NCBI GenBank assembly: GCA_041397645.1
Contig: JAWKWE010000008.1
Location: 47,600 to 111,599 of the forward strand
Origin: Hyphomicrobiaceae bacterium
Lineage (GTDB): Bacteria > Pseudomonadota > Alphaproteobacteria > Rhizobiales > Hyphomicrobiaceae
Length of the DNA stretch: 64,000 nt
Direction: 5' to 3'
Shown here piece after piece: positions 1 to 8,528 of this stretch; positions within the stretch are counted from its first letter, which is position 1; each line of letters opens with the position of its first letter. The translations under genes were made by a program, and so were the position numbers. Under the pieces are notes generated by a model. It ran no database searches and was not told the origin of the DNA. It saw only the letters and a list, made by a program, of their open reading frames with translations.

Positions 1-707
1 GGCGCGAGGTATGCAAGCGATTTGCTGAAGAAGGCAGCGAGGTCGCCGTTTTCGACGTTAATGCGGCCGGAGCGGCCGAAACGGTGAAGATCATAAAGGA
101 GGCAGGCGGTAAGGCCACTGCTCACGCAGTTGATATAACCGATCGTGCGGCAGTCGATGCGGCTGTGGCTGAGGTGGAGAAGGGCGGCCCCATCAACGTT
201 CTGGTCAACAATGCGGGCTGGGACGTTCCTCGCGCTTTTCTGGAAAGCGACGCGGCCCTTTGGAAGAAGGTTATTGACATCAATCTTTACGGTCCGCTGA
301 ATCTGCATCACGCGGTACTTCCTGGCATGGTTAAAAACGGTGGTGGTCGCGTAGTTAATATCAGTTCCGACGCGGGCCGCGTAGGCTCCTCAGGCGAAGC
401 TGTCTATTCGGCGTGCAAGGGCGGCATCATTGCTTTTACCAAGACAGTGGCACGGGAGTTGGCGCGCAAGGGAATACAGCTCAACGCGGTGGCTCCGGGG
501 CCGACCGACACCCCGTTGTTCGCGGAATTCTCAAAGGGCGAAGGAGGCGAGAAAATCGCAGAAGGTCTCAAGCGTTCCATTCCAATGCGAAGGCTTGCAC
601 AACCGACCGACTATCCCGGAATCATCTGCTTTCTTGCTTCCGATGACGCTGGTTTTATCACGGGCCAGGTGATTTCGGTTTCTGGCGGCCTGACGATGCA
701 TGGATAA
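1..707 (+). CDS. badH: BadH-like SDR dehydrogenase, 5' end outside window
   Basis: NAD-dependent short-chain dehydrogenase, probably oxidising a 2-hydroxy(cyclo)acyl-CoA to the 2-oxo-acyl-CoA. The frame is open to the window edge (first full codon at base 3). The GTG at 84 is internal, because the upstream residues (REVCKRFAEEGSEVAVFD) are the end of the Rossmann dinucleotide-binding segment; the Gly-rich motif itself lies outside. Visible are NNAG, the catalytic Ser in NISSDAGRVGSSGEA, the Tyr/Lys pair in YSACKGG, and the PGPTDT and FITGQVISVSGG segments. This pattern closely resembles, from memory, 2-hydroxycyclohexanecarboxyl-CoA dehydrogenase (BadH) of Rhodopseudomonas palustris. A general 3-hydroxyacyl-CoA SDR is the alternative. 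It is followed by an IS21 element that separates it from the next plus-strand gene. Confidence 0.8.
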   Translation, partial: REVCKRFAEEGSEVAVFDVNAAGAAETVKIIKEAGGKATAHAVDITDRAAVDAAVAEVEKGGPINVLVNNAGWDVPRAFLESDAALWKKVIDINLYGPLNLHHAVLPGMVKNGGGRVVNISSDAGRVGSSGEAVYSACKGGIIAFTKTVARELARKGIQLNAVAPGPTDTPLFAEFSKGEGGEKIAEGLKRSIPMRRLAQPTDYPGIICFLASDDAGFITGQVISVSGGLTMHG

Positions 708-757
708 CGCGCAAGGCGCTGCCCAACCAACTAACGGATTTATGTAGCCGGACTGCG

Positions 758-762
758 CCGAC
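758..762. repeat. Target-site duplication, left copy (CCGAC)
   Basis: The five bases CCGAC lie directly outside the left IS end and recur directly outside the right end at 3069-3073. IS21-family elements make 4-8 bp duplications, so this fixes the element's boundaries. Confidence 0.85.
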
Positions 763-816
763 TGTCAAACGCCATCCGGAACTGCCCCCTTTGCGTCATG
801 AAGAACTGCCCCCACC
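763..816. repeat. IS21 terminal inverted repeat, left
   Basis: It begins TGTC and includes GGAACTGCCCCCT and GAACTGCCCCCACC, separated by TTGCGTCATGAA. These match the right end in inverted orientation, including the shared core GCGTCATGA. Confidence 0.9.
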
Positions 817-823
817 CTTGGGT

Positions 824-1681
824 TCATGATGTCGGTTGAAGGTCGGCTCCGCCGCTGACGGGACGGAGGGAGGCGGAGCCGACCGGAGGGCCGTCAGCGG
901 CGGGCGGCTTGATGAGGCCGCTCTTTCGCTTGGCGCGGAGCCGGTAGCTGTCGCCGCGGATGGTCAGCACGTGGCTGTGGTGCAGGAGCCGGTCGAGGAT
1001 CGCGGTGGCGACCACCGGATCGGCGAACACGGCGCCCCATTCGGCAACGCTGCGGTTCGATGTGATCAGCATGGCGCCGGTTTCGTAGCGGCGGCTGACC
1101 AGCTGGAAGAACAGATGCGCCGCGTCGGGCTCCAGCGGCAGGTAGCCGAGTTCGTCGACGATAAGCAGCTTTGGTTTCGCCAGCGCGAGCAGTTTCTCGT
1201 CCAGGCGCCGCTCGCCATGCGCCTTGGCGAGGCCAGCGACCAGCGTCGTCGCCGTGGTGAACTGCACCGTGTAACCGGTCAGGATCGCCTCTCGCCCGAG
1301 CGCGATCGATAAATGCGTCTTACCGACGCCCGGCGGGCCGAGCAGCAGCACGTTCTCGCCGTTGGCGATCCAACGTGACGCGGCCAGGTCGCGGATCTGC
1401 TTCGGATCGATCGACGGCTGCGCCTCGAAGTCGAAGCCGGCAAGCTCCTTCACGGCCGGGAAGTGTGCGAGTTTCAGCGCCATCTCGATGCGGCGATGAT
1501 CCTTGCGCACGATCTCGCGCTCGCACAGCAGGATCAGCGTCTCACGTGCCGACAGGTTCGCGCGCGCCGCCTCGTCGAGCAGGTTGTCGAGCTGGTCGCG
1601 GATGCCGGAGAGCTGCAATCGCACCAGCATGGCGTCGAGCCGATCGATTGGTGCTTCGGTAGCCTTCTTTGCGCGCGCCAT
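824..1681 (-). CDS. istB: IS21 transposition helper ATPase IstB
   Basis: AAA+ ATPase that assists the IstA transposase in target capture. The start is the ATG at 1681, giving MARAKKATEAPIDRLDAML; the start overlaps the istA stop by one base (TGATG), the usual translational coupling of the family. A longer open frame to 1990 lies inside istA and is rejected. Walker A is LLGPPGVGKTHL, Walker B is LLIVDELGYLPL, and sensor-like ITSNRSVAEWG follows. The length of 285 aa is slightly above the usual 240-270 because of an extended C-terminus. Confidence 0.95.
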   Translation of the reverse strand: MARAKKATEAPIDRLDAMLVRLQLSGIRDQLDNLLDEAARANLSARETLILLCEREIVRKDHRRIEMALKLAHFPAVKELAGFDFEAQPSIDPKQIRDLAASRWIANGENVLLLGPPGVGKTHLSIALGREAILTGYTVQFTTATTLVAGLAKAHGERRLDEKLLALAKPKLLIVDELGYLPLEPDAAHLFFQLVSRRYETGAMLITSNRSVAEWGAVFADPVVATAILDRLLHHSHVLTIRGDSYRLRAKRKSGLIKPPAADGPPVGSASLRPVSGGADLQPTS

Positions 1682-2991
1682 CAGAAGCTCCCTCCGATCA
1701 CTGCTTCGTATTCGGCAAGAGGACGCAACAACGAGGGCAGCGGAGATGACCCCGGCACTGTCGGTGTCGCGATCGCCGGTCGGCAGACCGCGCCATTGCG
1801 ACCGGCAACCCCGTCGAGGTGGGCGGAATCGACGATCCGCAGCCGGCGACCCTCCGATTGCTTGTGGACCGCAACCTCGCGCATGCCGTGGCGGACGCGC
1901 ACCTCGCCGGCCGCAACCGTCACTGCCACGCGCTCCCCGATCAGCCGCCAAGGCACCGAGTAGCTGTTTGTATCGATCTCGACCGCGCAATCGTTGCCAA
2001 CGACACGGGTCAGTTCGCGCAACGATCCGAACGACGGCTGCCCGCCGAGCGGCTTCAACCGGTGTGCCTCGTCACGCGCAAAGCGAGCGATCGGCGCCTC
2101 GCCGGTCGTGCCGTGGATACGCAGGTTCGCCACCTCACGCTCCCACTCGGCGAGATGCGCCTCGAATGCCTCCCAGCTCGCGAAGGAATGCCCCGCGATC
2201 GCATTCTTCTTCACGTAGCCGACGCCATTCTCCGTCTTGCCCTTCGTGCGCGCCCGATACGGCGCACAGGCGCGAGGACGGAAGCCCCAATGCTTTGCGA
2301 ACGCGATGAGCTTGTCGTTAAACTGGACCGACCGGCTCACCGCGTCGTGGCGCACCACCAGCGCGCGTGGATTGTCCATCAGCACCTCCTCCGGCACGCC
2401 GCCGAAGGTCGTAAACGCGCTCTCGAGCCCCGCAAACCAGTGCTCCTGCTTCTCAGCTCGGAACGCACGCACATGCAGCCGTCGCGAATGCCCGAGCGTC
2501 GCCACGAACACGAATGTTTTGACCTTCACCACGCCGATCTCGACCAGGCGCTCGCCGAAGTCGATCTGCAGCTGTCGGCCCGGTGGCGTCTCGAACCGCG
2601 TCGTTGCCAGCGCTTCGGCCTTCAGCGCCTGGCGATATGGCTGCACGGCGCGTTGCAGCGTCCGCCGGCTGACTGCCACGCCTTTCTCGGCCAACAGGTC
2701 CTGGCGCACCACATCTGCATTGCCGCGGTGCCGGATGAACCGCTCGCGCAACCAACCTTCAAGGCCATCGAGCCGCTTCGGGCGCTCAGGTGACTTGAAC
2801 GGCTTCACCCCGCCCGCCGCCACGTAGTCCTTCACCGTGTGATGGCTGCAGCCCAGCTGCCGCGCAATCCGCTTCAGACCCCACCCGCACGCCCTCAGGC
2901 GCAACATCTCCGCCACGTCATCCGGCGTCTTCATCACCTGCCCCCGTGGATCAATCCACGACGAGCCTTCCGTGATTCGTTCCTCTTTCAT
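1681..2991 (-). CDS. istA: IS21 transposase IstA
   Basis: DDE transposase of 436 aa. The N-terminal helix-turn-helix region (MLRLRACGWGLKRIARQLGC and SHHTVKDYV) should bind the terminal repeats. The integrase core follows, with QIDFGERLVEIG carrying the first Asp, LMDNPRALV the second, and the Glu in KGKTENGVGYVKKN. The C-terminal part (SVPWRLIGERVAVTV) is the beta-barrel domain of the family. The frame is uninterrupted. It ends overlapping istB. Confidence 0.95.
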   Translation of the reverse strand: MKEERITEGSSWIDPRGQVMKTPDDVAEMLRLRACGWGLKRIARQLGCSHHTVKDYVAAGGVKPFKSPERPKRLDGLEGWLRERFIRHRGNADVVRQDLLAEKGVAVSRRTLQRAVQPYRQALKAEALATTRFETPPGRQLQIDFGERLVEIGVVKVKTFVFVATLGHSRRLHVRAFRAEKQEHWFAGLESAFTTFGGVPEEVLMDNPRALVVRHDAVSRSVQFNDKLIAFAKHWGFRPRACAPYRARTKGKTENGVGYVKKNAIAGHSFASWEAFEAHLAEWEREVANLRIHGTTGEAPIARFARDEAHRLKPLGGQPSFGSLRELTRVVGNDCAVEIDTNSYSVPWRLIGERVAVTVAAGEVRVRHGMREVAVHKQSEGRRLRIVDSAHLDGVAGRNGAVCRPAIATPTVPGSSPLPSLLRPLAEYEAVIGGSF

Positions 2992-3014
2992 TCACTCTCT
3001 CCTCGGCTATCCAA

Positions 3015-3068
3015 GGAGGGGGCAATTCCTCATGACGCCGAGGGGGCAGTTTTCCATGGCGCGCGACA
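3015..3068. repeat. IS21 terminal inverted repeat, right
   Basis: It contains GGAGGGGGCAATTCC and GAGGGGGCAGTTTTCC around CATGACGCC, the inverse of the left end, and finishes with GCGCGACA at 3068. Confidence 0.9.
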
Positions 3069-3073
3069 CCGAC
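3069..3073. repeat. Target-site duplication, right copy (CCGAC)
   Basis: Matches bases 758-762 exactly and lies directly outside the right IS end. Confidence 0.85.
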
Positions 3074-3096
3074 ACGCCATATCGGATGAAATTTGT

Positions 3097-5034
3097 ATGT
3101 TTACGCCGGCAAAGGATATCCAGGATGACAGCAGCCTAAGAGCGTTTCTGACGCGCTGGGGTCTGAAAGATTACGAAAGTCTAGTCGAGCGGGCGGACGC
3201 CGACCCCGACTGGTTCTGGTCAAGAGTTATCGGTCTTGCGGATATACGCTTTTCGCGCCCGTACCAAAAGTTGCGCGATGTGAGTGGTGGACCCGAGGAT
3301 ATTCGTTGGGCCGTAGACGGCACTCTCAACCTCACTGAGACCTGCCTTGACGGGCGCATCGAGGCCGGCCTTGGGCAAAAAGCCGCCATCGACTGGATCG
3401 GCGAAGACGGGGAACGGCGCGTCTGGACTTATCGCGATCTCGCCCGCGAAAGCGCCCGGGTTGCCAGCGCCCTGGCCGCTCGCGGCGTCGGCGCGGGTGA
3501 TGCGGTTGGCATCTACATGCCGATGGTGCCCGAGATCGAAGCGGCCCTCCTGGGCGTTGCGAGGCTCGGCGCTATCGCCGTTCCCCTGTTCTCCGGATAC
3601 CCGGCGCCGGCCGTGGCGGCACGCTTGAACGACTGCGCGGCCAAAGCGGTTTTGACGGCCGATGCGAGCAGGCGTCGCGGCAGGCCTGTTCCCATGGAAT
3701 CCGTGCTGGTTGAGGCTCTGGCCGACGTGTCCAGCGTGCACACGGTGATCAGCCTGCGCCGCTTCAGCGGCAGCGCCGCCGACCCACGGCGGGATCTAGA
3801 CTGGGCTGCCACAGTCGGGGCCGCAAAGGCGGATTTTGCACCTGTTCCGGTTGCATCGGACGCGCCGATGATGATTGCCTACACGTCTGGGACAACCGGC
3901 CGGCCAAAGGGGGTGGTGCACACGCATTTGGGTGTGCAGGCGGCAGCAACGACCAATTTCTTGTTGTGCCTCGACTTGAAGCTCGAGGACCGGCACCTGT
4001 GGATGACCGATATGGGCTGGGTTATGGGCCCGCTAACCTTGGTCTCGACGCTTCTGGCGGGTGCGACAGTGGTTCTGGCCGAAGGTGCGCCCTCCACGCC
4101 GGACGACCCGTTCCGCCTGCTGCGACTGGCAAGCGAACACGGCGTTACACATCTTGGCGTCGCGCCCACATTGGTGCGACAGTTCATGAGAAGCGATCCC
4201 GGACTGCTGGCGCGGTACAATCTCTCTGCGCTCCGCATCGTCGCTTCCACCGGCGAGCCTTGGACCGACGACGCCTGGCTTTGGCATCTCGAACACATCT
4301 GTCGCCGCAGGGCGGTGCCACTCAACATCTCCGGCGGTACTGAGCTCTTTGGCGCAATTCTGACGTCGACGGTGCTGCACACGCTGCAGCCCTGCGGTTT
4401 TTCGACCGAGGCATTGGGCGTTGGGGCGAAAGTGCTACGACCGGACGGGTCCGAGGCAAGGAATGGCGAGGTGGGCGAGCTGGTGGTCACCAAGCCGCCG
4501 CTAGGCCTGACGCCCACGATTTGGCAGGATCACTCGCGATATCTCGAGACCTACTGGTCGGATTATCCCGGCATTTGGCGGCATGGCGACTGGGCGCGTC
4601 GGGATTCCGACGGAACATGGTTTATTCTCGGCCGTTCGGACGACACGCTCAATATCGCCGGCAAACGTATCGGCCCGACTGAGATCGAGGCCGCACTCAC
4701 TGCCACTGGTAAGGTGATCGACGCTGCGGCAATCGCAGCGCCGGATGATCTGAAAGGCTTCGCCGTAGTGTGCGTCTGCGTGCCCTCCGCTGCCGTGAAA
4801 AGAGACGACATCTTGGTGGAGCAACTGAAGGACAATGTAGCCGCCGCGGTCTCTCAACCCTTTCGCCCGCGCGAAATCCATTTTGTCGAAGCACTGCCGA
4901 AGACTCGGAGCATGAAAACCATGCGCCGCGTCGTCCGCGCAGCGTTTCTGGGCGAGAACCCGGGCGACCTGTCACCCCTACAGAATCCTGAAGCCATTGC
5001 TCCGATCGCTGCATTGAGAAACAAAGGCCGCTGA
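3097..5034 (+). CDS. Acetyl-CoA-synthetase-type acyl-CoA ligase
   Basis: ATP-dependent ligase that activates a carboxylate through an acyl-AMP; about 645 aa. The frame runs back through the IS right end to 2839, but those residues are IS sequence; the first ATG beyond the element is at 3097 (MFTPAKD). The P-loop YTSGTTGRPKGVVHTH is near residue 265, the SGGTE adenylate-binding motif follows, then the WRHGDW hinge region, and the catalytic Lys is about residue 607 in PKTRSMKTMRR. The fold is that of acetyl/propionyl-CoA synthetases, but the residues around SGGTELFG differ from classic Acs, so the acid is unknown. No strong ribosome-binding site precedes the ATG, and the IS has probably cut it off from its original promoter. 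Confidence 0.85.
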   Translation: MFTPAKDIQDDSSLRAFLTRWGLKDYESLVERADADPDWFWSRVIGLADIRFSRPYQKLRDVSGGPEDIRWAVDGTLNLTETCLDGRIEAGLGQKAAIDWIGEDGERRVWTYRDLARESARVASALAARGVGAGDAVGIYMPMVPEIEAALLGVARLGAIAVPLFSGYPAPAVAARLNDCAAKAVLTADASRRRGRPVPMESVLVEALADVSSVHTVISLRRFSGSAADPRRDLDWAATVGAAKADFAPVPVASDAPMMIAYTSGTTGRPKGVVHTHLGVQAAATTNFLLCLDLKLEDRHLWMTDMGWVMGPLTLVSTLLAGATVVLAEGAPSTPDDPFRLLRLASEHGVTHLGVAPTLVRQFMRSDPGLLARYNLSALRIVASTGEPWTDDAWLWHLEHICRRRAVPLNISGGTELFGAILTSTVLHTLQPCGFSTEALGVGAKVLRPDGSEARNGEVGELVVTKPPLGLTPTIWQDHSRYLETYWSDYPGIWRHGDWARRDSDGTWFILGRSDDTLNIAGKRIGPTEIEAALTATGKVIDAAAIAAPDDLKGFAVVCVCVPSAAVKRDDILVEQLKDNVAAAVSQPFRPREIHFVEALPKTRSMKTMRRVVRAAFLGENPGDLSPLQNPEAIAPIAALRNKGR

Positions 5035-5220
5035 CAACCGTCTCAAGGGAAACGAAAGCCGTGCAATTCGTCGCCCGGCCCCGCCGAGGGTTCTGCCCGC
5101 CTTGTCATAGTCCATCCTTTGAGGCGCGGTGTCCCAAGAAGGACCTCTTCGACAGCCGGTCTCAATGCGCTGCCAGCGGGCCGGTCCATGGCCTATGTCA
5201 ACAGCTAATATCATCCACAC

Positions 5221-7254
5221 TTAAAGGGATTGTGCTACCCGGATGCCCTCGTCAATCGCGCGCAAAGCGTCCAGTTCGGCGGCCTCCTTGGCGCCACCGA
5301 TGACAGTTGCCGGAATACCCCGCTCCACCAGTGCGGCATGAAGCGTGTCGTCAGATTGTTGTCCGGTGCAAAGCACGATCGTGTCGACTACGATGACCTG
5401 GCGCCGACCATCGATCATGATGTGCAGACCCTCGTCGTCGATTCGTTCATAGCTGACGCCCGTCAGCATCTCGACGCCATACTTGCGGAGGGCGTTGCGA
5501 AGGATCCAGCCTGTGGAAACGCCGAGTCCGTCCCCGGGCTTGGAGGTTTTACGCTGCAGCATGATCACCTTGCGGGTGCCACTCACGGGTGCCAGCGGAT
5601 CGGCTTTGAGTGCGCCCGCCGCGGAGAAACTTCCATCCACGCCCCAAGTGTGGAAGAAGGCCTCGCTGCCGTTGGTTTCAACAGGGGGGGTGACAAGAAA
5701 CTCGGCCACGTCGAAGCCGATCCCGCCAGCGCCCATGATCGCAACCGATTTTCCCGCGGTCCGTTCCCCCGACAGGATTTCTGCATAGGTCGCCACCTTG
5801 GGGTGGTCGATGCCCGGCAGATCGGGGATGCGTGGGCCGACGCCGGTGGCAATCACCACATGATCGTACCCGCTCAGATCCTTGGGGGAGGCGCGGCGGC
5901 CAAGATGCAGGTTGACCCCGAGCTTGTCCACCTGGCGTCGGAAGTAGCGAATGGTATCGTCGAATTCGTTCTTGCCCGGAACTGCACGCGCCAGCATAAG
6001 CTGCCCGCCGAGGGTTCGGGAAGCTTCAAACAATGATACGATATGACCGCGTCGTGCCGCTTCCGTTGCGGTAGCCATCCCTGCTGCGCCGCCGCCGACA
6101 ACGGCGATCCTTTTCTGCCCGGCGGCAACAGTGTCGCTCAGCTCGGACTCGCGACCGGCGCGAGGATTGACGAGGCAACTTACCGCTCGGCCAGAAAAAA
6201 TGTAGTCAAGGCAAGCCTGATTGCAGGCGATGCAGGTGTTGATTTCGTCTACCCGCCCCTCTCTGATCTTGTTCACAAAAAAAGGATCAGCGAGCATTGG
6301 TCGTGCCATGGAGATAAGATCTGCATCGCCGCTTTCGAGGATGTCCTCAGCCATATCAGCAGTGCTGATGCGGTTCGATGCGACAACGGGGATGGACACG
6401 GCAGCGCGGACCCGCGCGGCAGCCTTGCGCCAAGCTCCTCGCGGTACCGGATAGGCTATCGTCGGCACGCGAGCCTCGTGCCAACCAATACCCGTGTTGA
6501 TAATGTCGGCGCCGGCAGCTTCGACCTTACGGGCTAGGGCGGCGATTTCATCCGCTGGCGCGCCGCCCTCGATCAGATCGGCAGCCGAAATGCGATAGAT
6601 GATCAGTAGATCCGAACCGCAACGCTGTCGTACCGCGCGTACAATCTCGACCGGAAAGCGATGGCGCTTCTCTACACTGCCTCCCCAGGAATCTTCGCGC
6701 TTGTTGGTGTGAGTCACCGTAAATTCGTTGATGAGATAGCCCTCTGAACCCATTATTTCCACGCCGTCAAAGCCTGCGGCCTGCGCATTTGCTGCCGCTT
6801 CGGCGAATTGATCGATTGTGCGCAGGATGTCGCTATCAGTCATCTCGCGCGGGATATGTCGATTGATTGGCGCGCGAATGGGGGACGGGGCTACGCAGCC
6901 GACAATCTTTGCATAGCGCCCTGCGTGAAGGAGTTGCGCGCAGATAAGGGCGCCCTCCTGATGTACTGCGTCGCAGATGGGGCGCAGCGCCTGAGCCTCA
7001 TTGGGGTCGTCAAGACGCGGCCCTTGAGGGTCGAGTACGCCCTCGGCGTTAGGCGAAAACCCGCCAGTTACGATGAGCGCAACACCGCCCTGCGCACGTT
7101 CGGCGTAGAAGGCAAGTTGCGCCGCGATCGGATCGGGCTTGCACTCGAGCTTAGTGTGCATTGAACCCATGATGATCCGGTTGCGCATTTCGTGGCGTCC
7201 GACCTTAAGCGGCGAAAGCAATCTGGTGTACGTTGACGAAACCGGCGTGTTCAT
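5221..7254 (-). CDS. 2,4-dienoyl-CoA reductase-like FMN/FAD/4Fe-4S oxidoreductase
   Basis: Old-yellow-enzyme-type reductase of 677 aa, FadH-like, expected to reduce a conjugated dienoyl-CoA or enone with NAD(P)H. The N-terminal half is the FMN TIM barrel (GSMHTKLE, QLLHAGRYAK, EGYLINEF, SMARPMLADP). A 4Fe-4S cluster is held by Cys341, Cys344, Cys348 and Cys360 (CIACNQAC). The C-terminal half has the dinucleotide-binding motif VVGGGAAG at about 385-392. The start is the ATG at 7254, preceded by GGGAGGAAAATT; a longer frame to 7347 crosses the promoter. It is divergent from the acyl-CoA dehydrogenase at 7347, with an operator palindrome between them. Related families also reduce ring enones or demethylate amines, so the substrate is open. 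Confidence 0.85.
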   Translation of the reverse strand: MNTPVSSTYTRLLSPLKVGRHEMRNRIIMGSMHTKLECKPDPIAAQLAFYAERAQGGVALIVTGGFSPNAEGVLDPQGPRLDDPNEAQALRPICDAVHQEGALICAQLLHAGRYAKIVGCVAPSPIRAPINRHIPREMTDSDILRTIDQFAEAAANAQAAGFDGVEIMGSEGYLINEFTVTHTNKREDSWGGSVEKRHRFPVEIVRAVRQRCGSDLLIIYRISAADLIEGGAPADEIAALARKVEAAGADIINTGIGWHEARVPTIAYPVPRGAWRKAAARVRAAVSIPVVASNRISTADMAEDILESGDADLISMARPMLADPFFVNKIREGRVDEINTCIACNQACLDYIFSGRAVSCLVNPRAGRESELSDTVAAGQKRIAVVGGGAAGMATATEAARRGHIVSLFEASRTLGGQLMLARAVPGKNEFDDTIRYFRRQVDKLGVNLHLGRRASPKDLSGYDHVVIATGVGPRIPDLPGIDHPKVATYAEILSGERTAGKSVAIMGAGGIGFDVAEFLVTPPVETNGSEAFFHTWGVDGSFSAAGALKADPLAPVSGTRKVIMLQRKTSKPGDGLGVSTGWILRNALRKYGVEMLTGVSYERIDDEGLHIMIDGRRQVIVVDTIVLCTGQQSDDTLHAALVERGIPATVIGGAKEAAELDALRAIDEGIRVAQSL

Positions 7255-7346
7255 AATTTTCCTCCCTCGGCACTTGCCGCCTATTCTAACGTTTGTTAGG
7301 TTTCGTGCAAAGTCGATTTTAAAGGGCTTTGCGGGAGGACCATTCA
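7255..7346. promoter_or_regulatory. Divergent promoter region of the dienoyl-CoA reductase and ACAD operons
   Basis: A 92-bp gap between divergent genes. A possible plus-strand promoter is TTGTTA (7293-7298), 17 bp, ATTTTA (7316-7321). A possible minus-strand promoter is TTGCAC (complement of 7305-7310), 17 bp, AGAATA (complement of 7282-7287). The operator palindrome lies between and across both. Confidence 0.5.
7285..7300. promoter_or_regulatory. Putative operator, left-regulon palindrome
   Basis: TCTAACGTTTGTTAGG: inverted halves CTAAC and GTTAG with a 4-bp spacer. One of five similar sites (also 20314, 29069, 30213, 44509), all upstream of catabolic operons. The size and symmetry fit a TetR-family dimer, but the regulator is not identified. 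Confidence 0.7.
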
Positions 7347-8528
7347 ATGCCTTTTCAGCCGACGGAGGATCAGGTCGCTTTTCGCGAGGTGGCCCGGCGC
7401 TTTGCGCGCGAACGATTGGCCGGCGGCTATCAAAAACGTGCCAAAGGCCATGTTCTTGATAGGGAACTGATCCGTGAAATGGGTTCGCTCGGTCTCATTG
7501 CGCCGGATCTTCCTGAAAAACTTGGCGGAATGGGCGAGAGCTCCGTTACAGCCGGTCTAATCACCGAACAAATCGCCTATGCCGATTTTAACGTCAGCTA
7601 CGTGCAACTGCTGGGCTCGCTCATGGGCGGCATGGTCGCCAAACACGCCTCGGAAGACATCGCACGCGATTGGGTACCGCGCGTTATCGCCGGGGAAGCA
7701 GTAATTGGGCTCGGGCTTACCGAGCCACGCGGGGGTTCGGATGCGGCAAACCTTCAGCTGCGGGCCGACAAATCGGGCAATGGCTGGCGGCTCAATGGCG
7801 AAAAGACCTCGATGAGCTTTGCCGCACAGGCGGACGCTGCCGTTGTCTTCGCCCGCACCGGCGATCCACAGGGCGGATCGCGCGGCGTCAGTGCATTCTT
7901 TGTCAACTTGACGGAAAAAGGGATCAAGCGGACCCACTTCGACGACATCGGGACCAAGCCGGTCGGCCGCGGCTCGGTTTTCTTCGACGATGTCAATGTG
8001 CCGGCTGAATGCCTGATGGGCGAACAGGACCGCGCCTTTGGCACCATCATGGCCGGCTTTGACTATAGCCGCGCGCTGATCGGTCTGGAGTGCCTTGGTC
8101 CGGCGCAGGCCTCCGTTGATGAGACCTGGGGTTACGTGCAGGAACGCGAGGCATTCGGCGCGCCGCTCGCCCAATACCAGGGCGTTACCTTTCCGCTCGC
8201 AGAGGCCGAGACCCAGCTGACGATGATGCGTCAACTCTGCTATTTCACCCTCGATCTCCGCGATCGCGATATGCAGCATACGGCCGAAGCGGCCATGTGC
8301 AAATGGTATGTGCCTAAGACAGCCTGCGAGATCATACAGCAGTGTCTGATCTTGCACGGGCACTACGGCTACACAACCGACCTGCCGCACCATCAGCGCT
8401 ACAACGACGTGCTCGGGCTTCAAATTGGCGACGGCACGGCGCAAATCCAGAAGCTCGTCATAGCGCGCGAGAAGATTGGTCGCGTGGCGCTCCAGTACGA
8501 CAAGCGATCGAAGGGAGCGGCAAAATGA
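7347..8528 (+). CDS. Acyl-CoA dehydrogenase, cyclohexanecarboxyl-CoA-dehydrogenase-like
   Basis: FAD enzyme of 393 aa introducing an alpha,beta double bond into an acyl-CoA. The start is the ATG at 7347 (MPFQPTEDQ) behind GGGAGGA; the upstream start at 7329 has no such site. The FAD-binding segment LGLTEPRGGSDAA and the C-terminal LHGHYGYTTD and GDGTAQIQK motifs are clear. The usual Glu of the Y-E-G-T motif is replaced by Asp in IGDGTAQIQ, as is common in dehydrogenases of alicyclic acyl-CoAs. With the BadH-like SDR at the window start and the hydratase overlapping downstream, an AliB/BadJ-like role is plausible but inferred. First gene of a long plus-strand operon. Confidence 0.85.
   Translation: MPFQPTEDQVAFREVARRFARERLAGGYQKRAKGHVLDRELIREMGSLGLIAPDLPEKLGGMGESSVTAGLITEQIAYADFNVSYVQLLGSLMGGMVAKHASEDIARDWVPRVIAGEAVIGLGLTEPRGGSDAANLQLRADKSGNGWRLNGEKTSMSFAAQADAAVVFARTGDPQGGSRGVSAFFVNLTEKGIKRTHFDDIGTKPVGRGSVFFDDVNVPAECLMGEQDRAFGTIMAGFDYSRALIGLECLGPAQASVDETWGYVQEREAFGAPLAQYQGVTFPLAEAETQLTMMRQLCYFTLDLRDRDMQHTAEAAMCKWYVPKTACEIIQQCLILHGHYGYTTDLPHHQRYNDVLGLQIGDGTAQIQKLVIAREKIGRVALQYDKRSKGAAK

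Larger units (their letters stand above)
763..3068 (-). mobile_element. Complete IS21-family insertion sequence (about 2.3 kb)
   Basis: The element carries istA and istB on the minus strand between imperfect terminal inverted repeats. Left end: TGTCAAACGCCATCC. Right end, read inward: TGTCGCGCGCCATGG. The repeats extend about 50 bp and each contains two copies of an AACTGCCCCC-like box (left near 780 and 804; right near 3016 and 3041). A 5-bp CCGAC duplication flanks it. Both genes are full length with intact motifs, so it may still be active. It sits in what would otherwise be a roughly 70-bp gap between the BadH-like SDR and the acyl-CoA synthetase, and its genes point against the flanking genes. 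Confidence 0.95.

Noticed and set aside
1682..1990. Longer IstB starting at 1990
   Set aside because: It would lie inside istA in another frame. The ATG at 1681, overlapping the istA stop, matches the family's usual start.
2839..3096. N-terminal extension fusing the IS21 right end to the acyl-CoA synthetase
   Set aside because: The frame is open, but the residues come from antisense istA and the inverted repeat; they have no ligase similarity, and a normal ligase N-terminus begins at 3097.
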